A stretch of DNA of 64,000 bases from Escherichia sp. MOD1-EC7003 (GCF_002965065.1 NZ_PTRE01000025.1:20884-84883), one strand, 5' to 3'. Counted from the first letter of the stretch, positions 21,036-33,401 are shown. Notes: generated by a model from the sequence alone, not told the origin. Translations and numbers: made by a program.

Positions 21036-21091
21036 TTATTGTTTTATTACCAAACAGCAACCTAATCTAATCAGATCGAAAGATTTAAAAG

Positions 21092-21107
21092 TGTTATTTT
21101 GATCGCA
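21092..21107. promoter_or_regulatory. CRP site upstream of srlA
   Basis: On the minus strand TGCGATCAAAATAACA fits TGTGA-N6-TCACA with three mismatches, in the position expected for the cAMP-CRP activation of srl. About 75 nt upstream of srlA. Confidence 0.65.
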
Positions 21108-21272
21108 AAATGAAAGATAAATATTTTAATTTGAAAGCTTGCATAAAAAGATAGTGAGGAGGATGAGTTGAGTTATGTAAAGTCCGTATCGGGCAGTGAC
21201 AACCGCTTCCTTGTGCGGGGCGGGATGCTTTACCATACTTGCCCCTGGTTGAATCTGTTAAATGGACCTCTC

Positions 21273-22358
21273 ATGTTCAAGCGTCGTTATGTAACATTGC
21301 TTCCCCTTTTTGTGTTGCTTGCCGCCTGTAGCAGCAAGCCAAAACCTACAGAGACTGAAACGACCACCGGAACGCCGTCTGGCGGCTTCCTGCTTGAGCC
21401 GCAGCACAATGTGATGCAGATGGGCGGTGACTTCGCTAATAACCCGAATGCCCAACAGTTCATCGACAAAATGGTGAACAAACACGGTTTCGATCGTCAG
21501 CAGTTGCAGGAAATTCTCTCCCAGGCAAAACGTCTGGATTCGGTATTGCGGCTGATGGATAACCAGGCGCCAACTACTGCGGTGAAACCGCCATCAGGTC
21601 CTAATGGCGCATGGCTGCGTTATCGCAAGAAATTTATTACGCCGGACAACGTGCAGAACGGTGTGGTTTTCTGGAATCAGTATGAAGATGCGCTAAATCG
21701 CGCGTGGCAGGTGTACGGTGTACCGCCAGAAATTATCGTCGGGATTATCGGCGTGGAAACCCGCTGGGGACGTGTGATGGGGAAAACCCGCATTCTTGAT
21801 GCGCTGGCAACGCTGTCATTTAACTACCCACGCCGCGCGGAGTATTTCTCTGGTGAACTGGAAACCTTCCTGCTGATGGCGCGCGACGAGCAGGACGATC
21901 CGCTCAATCTGAAAGGTTCCTTTGCCGGTGCGATGGGCTACGGTCAGTTTATGCCATCGTCTTATAAACAATATGCAGTGGATTTTAGCGGCGACGGGCA
22001 TATCAACCTGTGGGACCCGGTTGATGCCATCGGTAGCGTGGCGAACTATTTCAAAGCGCACGGCTGGGTGAAAGGCGATCAGGTTGCGGTGATGGCAAAC
22101 GGTCAGGCGCCAGGCTTACCGAATGGCTTCAAAACCAGGTACAGCATTTCACAACTTGCCGCAGCTGGACTAACGCCGCAGCAGCCGCTGGGCAATCATC
22201 AGCAGGCCAGCTTACTGCGCCTGGATGTTGGTAGCGGTTACCAGTACTGGTATGGTTTGCCGAACTTTTACACCATTACCCGTTACAACCACAGTACTCA
22301 TTACGCAATGGCGGTCTGGCAGTTAGGACAAGCTGTGGCCCTGGCGCGTGTGCAGTAA
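21273..22358 (+). CDS. mltB: MltB, membrane-bound lytic murein transglycosylase B
   Basis: 361 aa from the ATG at 21273; an upstream in-frame start would add 35 non-family residues and move the lipobox away from the N-terminus. MltB cleaves peptidoglycan to 1,6-anhydro-muropeptides. The lipoprotein signal ends in LLAAC with Cys19. The catalytic glutamate lies in GVETRWGR (about 160-167). Other transglycosylase motifs include GAMGYGQFMPSS and an EF-hand-like DFSGDGHINLWD loop. Confidence 0.97.
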   Translation: MFKRRYVTLLPLFVLLAACSSKPKPTETETTTGTPSGGFLLEPQHNVMQMGGDFANNPNAQQFIDKMVNKHGFDRQQLQEILSQAKRLDSVLRLMDNQAPTTAVKPPSGPNGAWLRYRKKFITPDNVQNGVVFWNQYEDALNRAWQVYGVPPEIIVGIIGVETRWGRVMGKTRILDALATLSFNYPRRAEYFSGELETFLLMARDEQDDPLNLKGSFAGAMGYGQFMPSSYKQYAVDFSGDGHINLWDPVDAIGSVANYFKAHGWVKGDQVAVMANGQAPGLPNGFKTRYSISQLAAAGLTPQQPLGNHQQASLLRLDVGSGYQYWYGLPNFYTITRYNHSTHYAMAVWQLGQAVALARVQ

Positions 22359-22396
22359 CTATTTGCAAGAGGGAGGTTAAACTTCCCTCTGCTTTC

Positions 22397-22636
22397 TTAC
22401 TGTTTATTCGAATGACGTAATTGCTTGATTTTTTTCGATAGCGATATCGCATATCCCAGGCAGACAACGCCTAATGCAGCCTGGCCGAAGTCGAAAGGTT
22501 CAAGATAGCCAGAAGATAAAATTTTACATACCACTGCAACCAGGGCGCTGACGCCGCCAATGGTGACCCACATGCGCATTTGCGTGGTCTGTTTGAGCAC
22601 GTTTTGTGGGGTGTTATCCGTTTTCATTGTTGTCAT
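22397..22636 (-). CDS. Small membrane protein of unknown function
   Basis: 79 aa from the ATG at 22634-22636, which is preceded by GGGAGAG 6-12 nt upstream; a start 10 codons earlier lacks such a site. The protein has a hydrophilic N-terminus (about 1-23), two hydrophobic stretches (about 24-44 and 50-66) and a basic tail (KKIKQLRH). It lies convergent with mltB and divergent from pncC. I do not recognise the family. Confidence 0.7.
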   Translation of the reverse strand: MTTMKTDNTPQNVLKQTTQMRMWVTIGGVSALVAVVCKILSSGYLEPFDFGQAALGVVCLGYAISLSKKIKQLRHSNKQ

Positions 22637-22817
22637 TGCTTTTCTCTCCCTGTGAATACATATCAATATGAATGCGGCATGGTAGCCTTTTTTCTTTACT
22701 GGTTGGTCGTAACAGTCTTATTTCGGAATGCGACTCGTAAAATGAATCGCTCGTCCCCATCTTCTGCGGGAAAGTGCTATCTTGTCCGGCATAAATTTTT
22801 GACTGACAGAGGTTGAA

Positions 22818-23312
22818 ATGACCGACAGTGAACTGATGCAGTTAAGCGAACAGGTTGGGCAGGCGCTGAAAGCCCGTGGCGCAACTGTCACAACTGCCGA
22901 GTCTTGTACCGGCGGCTGGGTCGCAAAAGTGATTACCGATATTGCCGGCAGTTCCGCCTGGTTTGAACGCGGATTTGTCACCTACAGTAACGAAGCCAAA
23001 GCGCAGATGATCGGCGTACGCGAAGAGACGCTGGTGCAGCATGGTGCGGTGAGTGAACCTGTCGTGGTGGAAATGGCGATAGGCGCACTGAAAGCGGCTC
23101 GTGCTGATTATGCCGTGTCTATCAGCGGTATCGCTGGGCCGGATGGTGGCAGTGAAGAGAAACCTGTCGGCACCGTCTGGTTTGCTTTTGCCACTGCCCG
23201 CGGCGAAGGTATTACCCGCCGGGAATGCTTCAGCGGTGACCGTGGTGCGGTGCGTCGTCAGGCTACAGCGTATGCATTGCAAACCTTGTGGCAACAATTT
23301 CTACAAAACACT

Positions 23313-23315
<3 letters not shown>
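22818..23315 (+). CDS. pncC: PncC, nicotinamide-nucleotide amidase
   Basis: 165 aa, formerly ygaD. It deamidates NMN to nicotinate mononucleotide in pyridine nucleotide salvage. The CinA C-terminal domain fills the whole protein, with TTAESCTGGW (about 26-35) and SGIAGPDGG (about 100-108) motifs. It lies just upstream of recA and the recA promoter follows its stop codon. Confidence 0.95.
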
Positions 23316-24456
<1,141 letters not shown>

Positions 24457-24575
24457 TCGTTATTTATTGATGATAATACATAAAGTGAGCACGGACAGTC
24501 CCTTGAGCCTTTGGTGTTTAGGGTGAGGGGAAATTCCGCACTGGGTAATACTTTCTTCGTTTGTTTTGCAAAACC

Positions 24576-25452
24576 AGGGCCGCATTTGCGGCCCTGAGAT
24601 TGTTGACAATGCGCGCGTTGTTCATGCCGGATGCGGCGTGAACGCCTTATCCGGCCTACCAAAACGTGCAATTTCAACAGATTGCAGAAATTGCGTAGGC
24701 CTGATAAGCGTAGCGCATCAGGCAATTTTGCGTTTGTCATCATTCTCAGGGGCGCATTTGCGGCCCTGATGTTGACAATGTGCGCGTTGTTCATGTCGGA
24801 TGCGGCGTGAACGCCTTATCCGGCCTACCAAAACGTGCAATTTCAATAGATTGCAGAAATTGCGTAGGCCTGATAAGCGTAGCGCATCAGGCAATTTTGC
24901 GTTTGTCATCATTCTGAGGGGGCGCATTTGCGGCCCTCAGATTGTTGACAATGTGCGCGTTGTTCATGCCGGATGCGGTGTGAACGCCTTATCCGGCCTA
25001 CCAAAACGTGCAATTTCAATAGATTGCAGAGATTACGTAGGCCTGATAAGCGTAGCGCATCAGGCAATTTTGCGTTTGTCATCATTCTCAGGGGCGCATT
25101 TGCGGCCCTGAGATTGTTGACAATGTGCGCGTTGTTCATGCCGGATGCGGTGTGAACGCCTTATCCGGCCTACAAAACATGCAGTTTCAATAGATTGCAG
25201 AGATTACGTAGGCCTGATAAGCGTAGCGCATCAGGCAATTTTGCGTTTGTCATCATTCTCAGGGCCGCATTTGCGGCCCTGATGTTGACAACGTGCGCGT
25301 TGTTCATGTCGGATGCGGCGTGAACGCCTTATCTGGCCTACAAAAACGTGCAATTTCAATAGATTGCAGAAATTGCGTAGGCCTGATAAGCGTAGCGCAT
25401 CAGGCAATTTTGCGTTTGTCATCATTCTCAGGGGCGCATTTGCGGCCCTTTT
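24576..25452. repeat. recA-recX array: six terminator hairpins alternating with five REP-type elements
   Basis: Six copies of a GC-rich hairpin of the form AGGGGCGCATTTGCGGCCCT start at 24576, 24748, 24917, 25090, 25261 and 25430, so the period is 169-173 nt. Each interval holds a conserved unit with a REP palindrome near GGATGCGGCGTGAACGCC, an AACGTGCAATTTCAATAGAT-type spacer and a second REP palindrome GTAGGCCTGATAAGCGTAGC. Only the last hairpin is followed by a T-run (CCCTTTTACTTTTTT). In K-12, from memory, a single such hairpin occupies a gap of under 100 nt between recA and recX. Confidence 0.93.
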
Positions 25453-25456
25453 ACTT
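25430..25456 (+). terminator. recA terminator/attenuator (distal copy)
   Basis: GGGGCGC-ATTT-GCGGCCCC-like stem (AGGGGCGCATTTGCGGCCCT) followed by TTTTACTTTTTT, 23 nt before recX. This is the only copy in the array that has the T-tract of an intrinsic terminator. Confidence 0.85.
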
Positions 25457-25478
25457 TTTTAAGTTTTAGGGATATGCC

Positions 25479-25979
25479 ATGACAGAATCTACACCCCGTC
25501 GCCCGGCATATGCTCGCCTGTTGGATCGTGCGGTACGCATTCTGGCGGTGCGCGATCACAGTGAGCAAGAATTGCGACGTAAACTCGCGGCACCGATTAT
25601 GGGCAAAAATGGCCCGGAAGAGATTGATGCCACGGCAGAGGATTACGAACGCGTTATCGCCTGGTGCCATGAACATGGCTATCTAGATGACAGCCGATTT
25701 GTGGCACGCTTTATTGCCAGCCGCAGCCGCAAAGGCTACGGTCCGGCGCGTATCCGTCAGGAACTGAATCAGAAAGGTATTTCCCGCGAAGCGACAGAAA
25801 AAGCAATGCGAGAATGTGACATCGACTGGTGCGCACTGGCGCGCGATCAGGCGACGCGAAAATATGGCGAATCTTTGCCAACTGTCTTTTCAGAAAAAGT
25901 TAAGATCCAGCGTTTTCTGCTCTATCGTGGCTATCTGATGGAAGATATCCAGGAGATTTGGCGAAATTTTGCCGACTGA
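25479..25979 (+). CDS. recX: RecX, RecA regulatory protein
   Basis: 166 aa, the usual length, starting 19 nt after the repeat array. RecX caps RecA filaments and inhibits their growth. The three-helix RecX repeats are visible as [24 protein letters not shown] (about 14-37) and [20 protein letters not shown] (about 81-100). In E. coli it is expressed mainly by read-through from recA; here the intervening DNA is 1 kb with six hairpins. Confidence 0.96.
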   Translation: MTESTPRRPAYARLLDRAVRILAVRDHSEQELRRKLAAPIMGKNGPEEIDATAEDYERVIAWCHEHGYLDDSRFVARFIASRSRKGYGPARIRQELNQKGISREATEKAMRECDIDWCALARDQATRKYGESLPTVFSEKVKIQRFLLYRGYLMEDIQEIWRNFAD

Positions 25980-26107
25980 ACGCATACGGGATTTTACTTC
26001 CCAGTCAAGAAAACTTATCTTATTCCCACTTTTTCAGTTACCAGCCCGGCGGTCAAGACACGCTGTAGCTGGTGGCGATATTTCGTTAGCTTGATTTCAG
26101 GATAATT

Positions 26108-28738
26108 ATGAGCAAGAGCACCGCTGAGATCCGTCAGGCGTTTCTCGACTTTTTCCATAGTAAGGGACATCAGGTAGTTGCCAGCAGCTCCCTGGTCCCC
26201 CATAACGACCCAACTTTGTTGTTTACCAACGCCGGGATGAATCAGTTCAAGGATGTGTTCCTTGGGCTCGACAAGCGTAATTATTCCCGCGCGACCACTT
26301 CCCAACGCTGCGTGCGTGCGGGTGGTAAACACAACGACCTGGAAAACGTCGGTTACACTGCGCGTCACCATACCTTCTTCGAAATGCTGGGCAACTTCAG
26401 CTTCGGCGACTATTTCAAACACGATGCTATTCAGTTTGCATGGGAACTGCTGACCAGCGAAAAATGGTTTGCCCTGCCGAAAGAGCGTCTGTGGGTTACC
26501 GTCTATGAAAGCGACGACGAAGCCTACGAAATCTGGGAAAAAGAAGTCGGGATCCCGCGCGAACGTATTATTCGCATCGGTGATAACAAAGGTGCGCCAT
26601 ACGCATCTGACAACTTCTGGCAGATGGGTGACACTGGTCCGTGCGGCCCGTGCACCGAAATTTTCTACGATCACGGCGATCACATCTGGGGTGGCCCTCC
26701 GGGAAGTCCGGAAGAAGACGGCGACCGCTACATTGAGATCTGGAACATCGTCTTCATGCAGTTCAACCGCCAGGCTGACGGTACGATGGAACCGCTGCCG
26801 AAGCCGTCTGTAGATACCGGTATGGGTCTGGAACGTATTGCTGCGGTGCTGCAACACGTTAACTCTAACTATGACATCGACCTGTTCCGCATGCTGATCC
26901 AGGCGGTAGCGAAAGTCACTGGCGCGACCGATCTGAGCAATAAATCGCTGCGCGTAATCGCTGACCACATTCGTTCTTGTGCGTTCTTGGTCGCGGATGG
27001 CGTAATGCCGTCCAACGAAAACCGTGGTTATGTATTGCGTCGTATCATTCGTCGCGCAGTGCGTCACGGCAATATGCTGGGGGCGAAAGAAACCTTCTTC
27101 TACAAACTGGTTGGTCCGCTGATCGACGTTATGGGCTCTGCGGGTGAAGACCTGAAGCGCCAGCAGGCGCAGGTTGAGCAGGTGCTGAAGACCGAAGAAG
27201 AGCAGTTTGCTCGTACACTGGAGCGTGGTCTGGCGTTGCTGGATGAAGAGCTGGCGAAACTTTCCGGTGATACGCTGGATGGCGAAACCGCTTTCCGTCT
27301 GTACGACACCTACGGCTTCCCGGTTGACCTGACAGCTGATGTTTGTCGTGAGCGCAACATCAAAGTTGACGAAGCTGGTTTTGAAGCAGCAATGGAAGAG
27401 CAGCGTCGTCGTGCGCGCGAAGCCAGCGGCTTTGGTGCCGATTACAACGCAATGATCCGTGTTGACAGTGCATCTGAATTTAAAGGCTATGACCATCTGG
27501 AACTGAACGGCAAAGTGACTGCGCTGTTTGTTGATGGCAAAGCGGTTGATATCATCAATGCAGGCCAGGAAGCTGTGGTCGTGCTGGATCAAACGCCATT
27601 CTATGCGGAGTCTGGCGGTCAGGTTGGCGATAAAGGCGAACTGAAAGGCGCTAACTTCTCCTTTGCGGTGGAAGATACTCAGAAATACGGTCAGGCGATT
27701 GGTCACATCGGTAAACTTGCTGCGGGGTCTCTGAAAGTGGGCGACGCGGTGCAGGCTGATGTTGATGAGGCTCGTCGCGCCCGTATTCGTCTGAATCACT
27801 CCGCAACGCACCTGATGCACGCTGCGCTGCGCCAGGTTCTGGGTACTCATGTATCGCAGAAAGGTTCAATGGTTAACGACAAAGTGCTGCGCTTCGACTT
27901 CTCACACAACGAAGCGATGAAACCAGAAGAGATTCGTGCGGTCGAAGAGCTGGTGAACGCGCAAATTCGCCGTAACTTGCCTATCGAAACCAACATCATG
28001 GATCTCGAAGCGGCGAAAGCGAAAGGTGCGATGGCGCTGTTCGGCGAGAAGTATGATGAGCGCGTACGCGTGCTGAGCATGGGCGATTTCTCCACTGAGC
28101 TGTGTGGCGGTACTCACGCCAGCCGCACTGGTGATATTGGTCTGTTCCGCATCATCTCTGAATCGGGTACTGCTGCAGGCGTTCGCCGTATCGAAGCGGT
28201 AACCGGAGAAGGTGCTATCGCCACCGTTCATGCAGACAGCGATCGCTTAAGCGAAGTTGCACATCTGCTGAAAGGCGATAGCAATAATCTGGCTGATAAA
28301 GTGCGTTCAGTTGTGGAACGTACACGTCAGCTGGAAAAAGAGTTACAACAGCTTAAAGAACAAGCTGCCGCACAGGAGAGCGCAAATCTTTCCAGTAAGG
28401 CAATTGATGTTAATGGTGTTAAGCTGTTGGTTAGCGAGCTTGGCGGTGTTGAGCCGAAAATGTTGCGTACCATGGTTGACGATTTAAAAAATCAGCTGGG
28501 GTCGACAATTATCGTGCTGGCAACGGTAGCCGAAGGTAAGGTTTCTCTGATTGCAGGCGTATCTAAGGACGTCACAGATCGTGTGAAAGCAGGGGAACTG
28601 ATTGGTATGGTCGCTCAGCAGGTGGGCGGCAAGGGTGGTGGACGTCCTGACATGGCGCAAGCCGGTGGTACGGATGCTGCGGCCTTACCTGCAGCGTTAG
28701 CCAGTGTGAAAGGCTGGGTCAGCGCGAAATTGCAATAA
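26108..28738 (+). CDS. alaS: AlaS, alanyl-tRNA synthetase
   Basis: 876 aa, full length. Class II synthetase that charges tRNA-Ala. The N-terminal catalytic part has [11 protein letters not shown] and [20 protein letters not shown] motifs. The editing domain has [12 protein letters not shown] and [13 protein letters not shown] (zinc ligands His and Cys). The C-terminal C-Ala domain ends with the Gly-rich [15 protein letters not shown]. It is the usual neighbour of csrA. Confidence 0.98.
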   Translation: MSKSTAEIRQAFLDFFHSKGHQVVASSSLVPHNDPTLLFTNAGMNQFKDVFLGLDKRNYSRATTSQRCVRAGGKHNDLENVGYTARHHTFFEMLGNFSFGDYFKHDAIQFAWELLTSEKWFALPKERLWVTVYESDDEAYEIWEKEVGIPRERIIRIGDNKGAPYASDNFWQMGDTGPCGPCTEIFYDHGDHIWGGPPGSPEEDGDRYIEIWNIVFMQFNRQADGTMEPLPKPSVDTGMGLERIAAVLQHVNSNYDIDLFRMLIQAVAKVTGATDLSNKSLRVIADHIRSCAFLVADGVMPSNENRGYVLRRIIRRAVRHGNMLGAKETFFYKLVGPLIDVMGSAGEDLKRQQAQVEQVLKTEEEQFARTLERGLALLDEELAKLSGDTLDGETAFRLYDTYGFPVDLTADVCRERNIKVDEAGFEAAMEEQRRRAREASGFGADYNAMIRVDSASEFKGYDHLELNGKVTALFVDGKAVDIINAGQEAVVVLDQTPFYAESGGQVGDKGELKGANFSFAVEDTQKYGQAIGHIGKLAAGSLKVGDAVQADVDEARRARIRLNHSATHLMHAALRQVLGTHVSQKGSMVNDKVLRFDFSHNEAMKPEEIRAVEELVNAQIRRNLPIETNIMDLEAAKAKGAMALFGEKYDERVRVLSMGDFSTELCGGTHASRTGDIGLFRIISESGTAAGVRRIEAVTGEGAIATVHADSDRLSEVAHLLKGDSNNLADKVRSVVERTRQLEKELQQLKEQAAAQESANLSSKAIDVNGVKLLVSELGGVEPKMLRTMVDDLKNQLGSTIIVLATVAEGKVSLIAGVSKDVTDRVKAGELIGMVAQQVGGKGGGRPDMAQAGGTDAAALPAALASVKGWVSAKLQ

Positions 28739-28752
28739 TATAAGCGTCAGGC

Positions 28753-28779
28753 AATGCCGTGGACTCGCTTCACGGCATT
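28753..28779 (+). terminator. Hairpin after alaS
   Basis: AATGCCGTG and CACGGCATT are 9-bp inverted arms with a 9-nt loop, 15 nt after the alaS stop. There is no clear T-run behind it, so it may be a weak terminator or mRNA 3' end. Confidence 0.5.
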
Positions 28780-28972
28780 CGCATTAACGCTATCGACAAC
28801 GATAAAGTCAGGTTGAAGTTGTGTATATCGGCTAAACTTAGGTTTAACAGAATGTAATGCCATGACTGCTTACATGTAATGTGTTTGTCATTGCTTACTT
28901 TTTGGCGTTATATGATGGATAATGCCGGGATACAGAGAGACCCGACTCTTTTAATCTTTCAAGGAGCAAAGA

Positions 28973-29158
28973 ATGCTGATTCTGACTCGTCGAGTTGGTG
29001 AGACCCTCATGATTGGGGATGAGGTCACCGTGACAGTTTTAGGGGTAAAGGGCAACCAGGTACGTATTGGCGTAAATGCCCCGAAGGAAGTTTCTGTTCA
29101 CCGTGAAGAGATCTACCAGCGTATCCAGGCTGAAAAATCCCAGCAGTCCAGTTACTAA
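28973..29158 (+). CDS. csrA: CsrA, carbon storage regulator (RNA-binding)
   Basis: 61 aa, identical in length to the E. coli protein. CsrA binds GGA motifs in 5' leaders and represses or stabilises mRNAs. The conserved strands [16 protein letters not shown] and [19 protein letters not shown] are intact, with Leu4 and Arg44 as known RNA contacts. A ribosome site AAGGAG is 6-11 nt before the ATG. A 234-nt upstream region carries its promoters. Confidence 0.98.
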
Positions 29159-29165
29159 TCTTTCC

Positions 29166-29191
29166 GCGTCTCATCTTTATCGGTGAGACGC
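29166..29191 (+). terminator. Hairpin after csrA
   Basis: GCGTCTCATC and GGTGAGACGC pair over about 9 bp; it lies 8 nt after the csrA stop. The downstream tract is only mildly T-rich (CCCTCAAAATTT). Confidence 0.65.
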
Positions 29192-29472
29192 ACCCTCAAA
29201 ATTTCTCCTTCACTCCATTGTCTTTTCGCTTTACTCCTGTTCATTCAACTTAAGTCTCCATTTTTTGCATTACTGCTATCGGTCAGACCTCCATTTTTCT
29301 GTTGATAAAACACTCTTTTTGACGTTTTTACAGACTAATTGCGCGTGAAGTGTGCAAACGATAAAAGTGTGGGAAAAATTGTTTGACTTATAAGTCTCAG
29401 AAAGTAATATGTGCGCCACGCAGCGACGATGAGCGATAAACAAGTTCTTCGAAGCACTCGTAAGAGGCGTGT
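29192..29472. other. Intergenic leader of the serV tRNA operon
   Basis: No gene that I can support. The T-rich stretch near 29210-29275 is low in information. The part at 29380-29420 (TTTGACTTATAAGTCTCAGA and a following GTAATATGTGCGC) looks like the tRNA operon promoter and discriminator: TTGACT, 17-nt region and TAATAT. Confidence 0.5.
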
Positions 29473-29565
29473 GGTGAGGTGGCCGAGAGGCTGAAGGCGC
29501 TCCCCTGCTAAGGGAGTATGCGGTTAAAAGCTGCATCCGGGGTTCGAATCCCCGCCTCACCGCCA
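29473..29565 (+). tRNA. serV: tRNA-Ser (GCT)
   Basis: 93 nt with a long variable arm, closed by GGTGAGG/CCTCACC and ending GCCA. The anticodon stem has CCCCTGCTAAGGG with anticodon GCT. It is the serV gene at the same place as in K-12, downstream of csrA. Confidence 0.97.
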
Positions 29566-29568
29566 TTT

Positions 29569-29645
29569 GCATCCGTAGCTCAGCTGGATAGAGTACTCGG
29601 CTACGAACCGAGCGGTCGGAGGTTCGAATCCTCCCGGATGCACCA
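29569..29645 (+). tRNA. argV: tRNA-Arg (ACG), first copy
   Basis: 77 nt, GCATCCG acceptor stem pairing with CGGATGC, ending in ACCA. The anticodon loop CTACGAA gives anticodon ACG (ICG after modification). The TTCGAATC T-loop is normal. It starts 3 nt after serV. Which of argV, argY, argZ or argQ each copy corresponds to cannot be told because they are identical. Confidence 0.96.
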
Positions 29646-29707
29646 TCTCTTACTTGATATGGCTTTAGTAGCGATATCAAAATCTGCAGTAAAATAAGTT
29701 TCCCGAT

Positions 29708-29784
29708 GCATCCGTAGCTCAGCTGGATAGAGTACTCGGCTACGAACCGAGCGGTCGGAGGTTCGAATCCTCCCGGATGCACCA
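29708..29784 (+). tRNA. tRNA-Arg (ACG), second copy
   Basis: 77 nt and identical in sequence to the copy at 29569. It is the last intact tRNA of this cluster, where K-12 has four tRNA-Arg genes. Confidence 0.96.
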
Positions 29785-29899
29785 TATTCTCCGTAACTTT
29801 CATTGATGAAGGTGTGGAAGAGGTAACGGTGATAACCGCAGGCACCAGGGAGGATAACGTTGCTTTAGCAACGGCCCAACGGGCGAACGCCAGTGAGTC

Positions 29900-29917
29900 A
29901 TCCTCCCGGATGCACCA
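29900..29917 (+). repeat. tRNA-Arg 3' fragment
   Basis: ATCCTCCCGGATGCACCA is identical to the last 18 nt of the tRNA-Arg genes and is followed by the same TATTCTCC that follows the second copy. The 115 nt between hold no tRNA cloverleaf. It is a duplicated 3' end, not a gene. Confidence 0.85.
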
Positions 29918-30064
29918 TATTCTCCAAAAAATTTCCTTCAAAAATATCTCATTTCTAAATAACTATTTTATCCATATCCTGAATATTCTTCTCCTTCTTC
30001 ATCAGCGACAAAATCAAGCAATTACGCTAAAGTAGCGCCATATTTTTCGATTTGCGAGAAGACC

Positions 30065-30631
30065 ATGTACGAGCGTTATGCAGGTTTAATTTTTGATATG
30101 GATGGCACTATCCTGGATACGGAACCGACACACCGTAAAGCGTGGCGCGAAGTATTAGGACACTACGGTCTTCAGTACGATGTTCAGGCGATGATTGCAC
30201 TTAATGGCTCGCCCACCTGGCGAATTGCTCAGGCGATCATTGAATTGAATCAGGCTGATCTCGACCCGCATGCGCTGGCGCGTGAAAAAACAGAGGCGGT
30301 AAGAAGCATGCTGCTGGATAGCGTCGAGCCGCTTCCTCTTGTTGAAGTGGTGAAAAGCTGGCATGGTCGTCGGCCAATGGCTGTGGGGACGGGGAGTGAA
30401 AGCGCCATCGCTGAGGTGCTGTTAACGCACCTGGGATTACGTCGTTATTTTGACGCAGTCGTTGCTGCCGATCACGTCAAACACCATAAACCTGCTCCAG
30501 ACACATTTTTGTTGTGCGCGCAGCGTATGGGCGTGCAACCAACACAGTGTGTGGTCTTTGAGGATGCAGATTTCGGTATTCAGGCTGCCCGTGCTGCAGG
30601 TATGGACGCTGTGGATGTTCGTTTGTTGTGA
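30065..30631 (+). CDS. yqaB: YqaB, HAD-family fructose-1-phosphate phosphatase
   Basis: 188 aa. HAD phosphatase of the beta-phosphoglucomutase-like group; in E. coli YqaB dephosphorylates fructose 1-phosphate. The nucleophile motif FDMDGTIL (Asp11, Asp13) is near the N-terminus and the C-terminal motif FEDADFGIQAARAAGM carries the metal-binding aspartates. It overlaps yqaA by 4 nt. Confidence 0.94.
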   Translation: MYERYAGLIFDMDGTILDTEPTHRKAWREVLGHYGLQYDVQAMIALNGSPTWRIAQAIIELNQADLDPHALAREKTEAVRSMLLDSVEPLPLVEVVKSWHGRRPMAVGTGSESAIAEVLLTHLGLRRYFDAVVAADHVKHHKPAPDTFLLCAQRMGVQPTQCVVFEDADFGIQAARAAGMDAVDVRLL

Positions 30632-31056
30632 GTGAAGTGTTATCGCTCTTCTCGTTGTTTGCCAGTAGTTTTCTCAGCGCTACACTATTACCCGGCAATT
30701 CCGAAGTCGTTCTGGTGGCAATGTTGCTTTCCGGGATCAGTCATCCCTGGGTTTTAGTATTAACAGCAACAATGGGTAATAGCCTTGGAGGGTTAACTAA
30801 CGTTATCCTTGGGCGTTTCTTTCCATTGTGTAAAACATCGCGCTGGCAAGAGAAAGCTACCGGCTGGCTGAAACGCTATGGTGCAGTCACGCTATTATTA
30901 AGCTGGATGCCCGTCGTTGGCGATTTACTGTGTCTGTTAGCGGGATGGATGCGCATCTCCTGGGGGCCGGTAATCTTTTTTTTGTGCCTTGGTAAAGCGT
31001 TACGTTATGTTGCAGTTGCAGCAGCTACCGTTCAGGGCATGATGTGGTGGCACTAA
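30628..31056 (+). CDS. yqaA: YqaA, DedA/SNARE-associated family inner membrane protein
   Basis: 142 aa, starting GTG, overlapping yqaB. It is a small membrane protein of the DedA-like group, with the amphipathic FASSFLSATLLPGNSEVVL start, a GNSLGGLTNVILGRFF loop and about three to four membrane segments. The physiological function is not settled. Confidence 0.9.
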   Translation: MSEVLSLFSLFASSFLSATLLPGNSEVVLVAMLLSGISHPWVLVLTATMGNSLGGLTNVILGRFFPLCKTSRWQEKATGWLKRYGAVTLLLSWMPVVGDLLCLLAGWMRISWGPVIFFLCLGKALRYVAVAAATVQGMMWWH

Positions 31057-31101
31057 TTGTAGGCCTGCACATATGGTCACCATTACAGTTATGCTAATTA
31101 A

Positions 31102-32685
<1,584 letters not shown>

Positions 32686-32693
32686 CAGAAAAG

Positions 32694-32766
32694 AAAAAGG
32701 CCACTCGTGAGTGGCCAAAATTTCATCACTGAATTCAGGGATGATGATAACAAATGCGCGTCTTTC
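32694..32766 (-). ncRNA. micA: MicA small RNA
   Basis: On the minus strand a 73-nt RNA starts GAAAGACGCGCATTTG, holds a CCCTGAATTCAG stem-loop and ends with the intrinsic terminator GGCCACTC-ACGA-GTGGCC followed by T5. It is antisense to nothing in this locus; MicA is a sigma-E-controlled Hfq sRNA that represses ompA and other envelope genes. It lies between gshA and luxS, in the K-12 position, running opposite to luxS. One base in the middle stem appears to differ from K-12 as I recall it. Confidence 0.93.
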
Positions 32767-32834
32767 ATATACTCAGACTCGCCAGGGAAGAAAGAGTTCA
32801 GAAAATTTTTAAAAAAATTACCGGAGGTGGCTAA

Positions 32835-33350
32835 ATGCCGTTGTTAGATAGCTTCACAGTCGATCATACCCGGATGGAAGCGCCTGCAGTTCGGGTGGCG
32901 AAAACAATGAACACCCCGCATGGCGACGCAATCACCGTGTTCGATCTGCGCTTCTGCGTACCGAACAAAGAAGTGATGCCAGAAAGAGGGATCCATACCC
33001 TGGAGCACCTGTTTGCTGGTTTTATGCGTAACCATCTTAACGGTAATGGCGTAGAGATTATCGATATCTCGCCAATGGGCTGCCGCACCGGTTTTTATAT
33101 GAGTCTGATTGGTACGCCAGATGAACAGCGCGTCGCTGATGCCTGGAAAGCGGCAATGGAAGACGTGTTGAAAGTGCAGGATCAGAATCAGATCCCGGAA
33201 CTGAACGTCTACCAGTGTGGCACTTACCAGATGCACTCGTTGCAGGAAGCGCAGGATATTGCACGTAGCATTCTGGAACGTGACGTGCGCATCAACAGCA
33301 ACGAAGAGCTGGCGCTGCCGAAAGAGAAGTTGCAGGAACTGCACATCTAG
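32835..33350 (+). CDS. luxS: LuxS, S-ribosylhomocysteine lyase
   Basis: 171 aa. It splits S-ribosylhomocysteine to homocysteine and DPD, the AI-2 precursor. The metal site [10 protein letters not shown] gives His54, Glu57 and His58, with Cys128 in [11 protein letters not shown] strong ribosome site GGAGGTGG precedes the ATG. The upstream region is shared with micA on the other strand. Confidence 0.97.
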
Positions 33351-33368
33351 TCAGTTTAAGCTGAAGAG

Positions 33369-33400
33369 GCCGGGCAGTTGATATCACCTGCCCGGCTTTT
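33369..33400 (+). terminator. luxS terminator
   Basis: GCCGGGCAG (33369-33377) pairs with CTGCCCGGC (33388-33396), followed by TTTT. It ends 19 nt after the luxS stop and just before the converging end of the RNA repair operon. Confidence 0.9.
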
Positions 33401-33401
33401 A

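Noticed and set aside
24566..25425. Frames of 60-113 codons in the recA-recX gap on both strands
   Set aside because: They translate the REP and hairpin repeat units and repeat with the unit period.
24576..25452. CRISPR array as explanation of the recA-recX repeats
   Set aside because: The period is about 170 nt, the whole unit is repeated and there are no unique spacers; no cas genes are in the window.
26015..27850. 611-codon minus-strand frame inside alaS
   Set aside because: It lies fully antisense to alaS, which is complete and conserved; a shadow of codon bias.
29276..29941. 221-codon frame on the minus strand across the tRNA cluster
   Set aside because: It runs antisense through both tRNA-Arg genes and part of serV; the peptide repeats ([20 protein letters not shown]) come from the identical tRNA copies.
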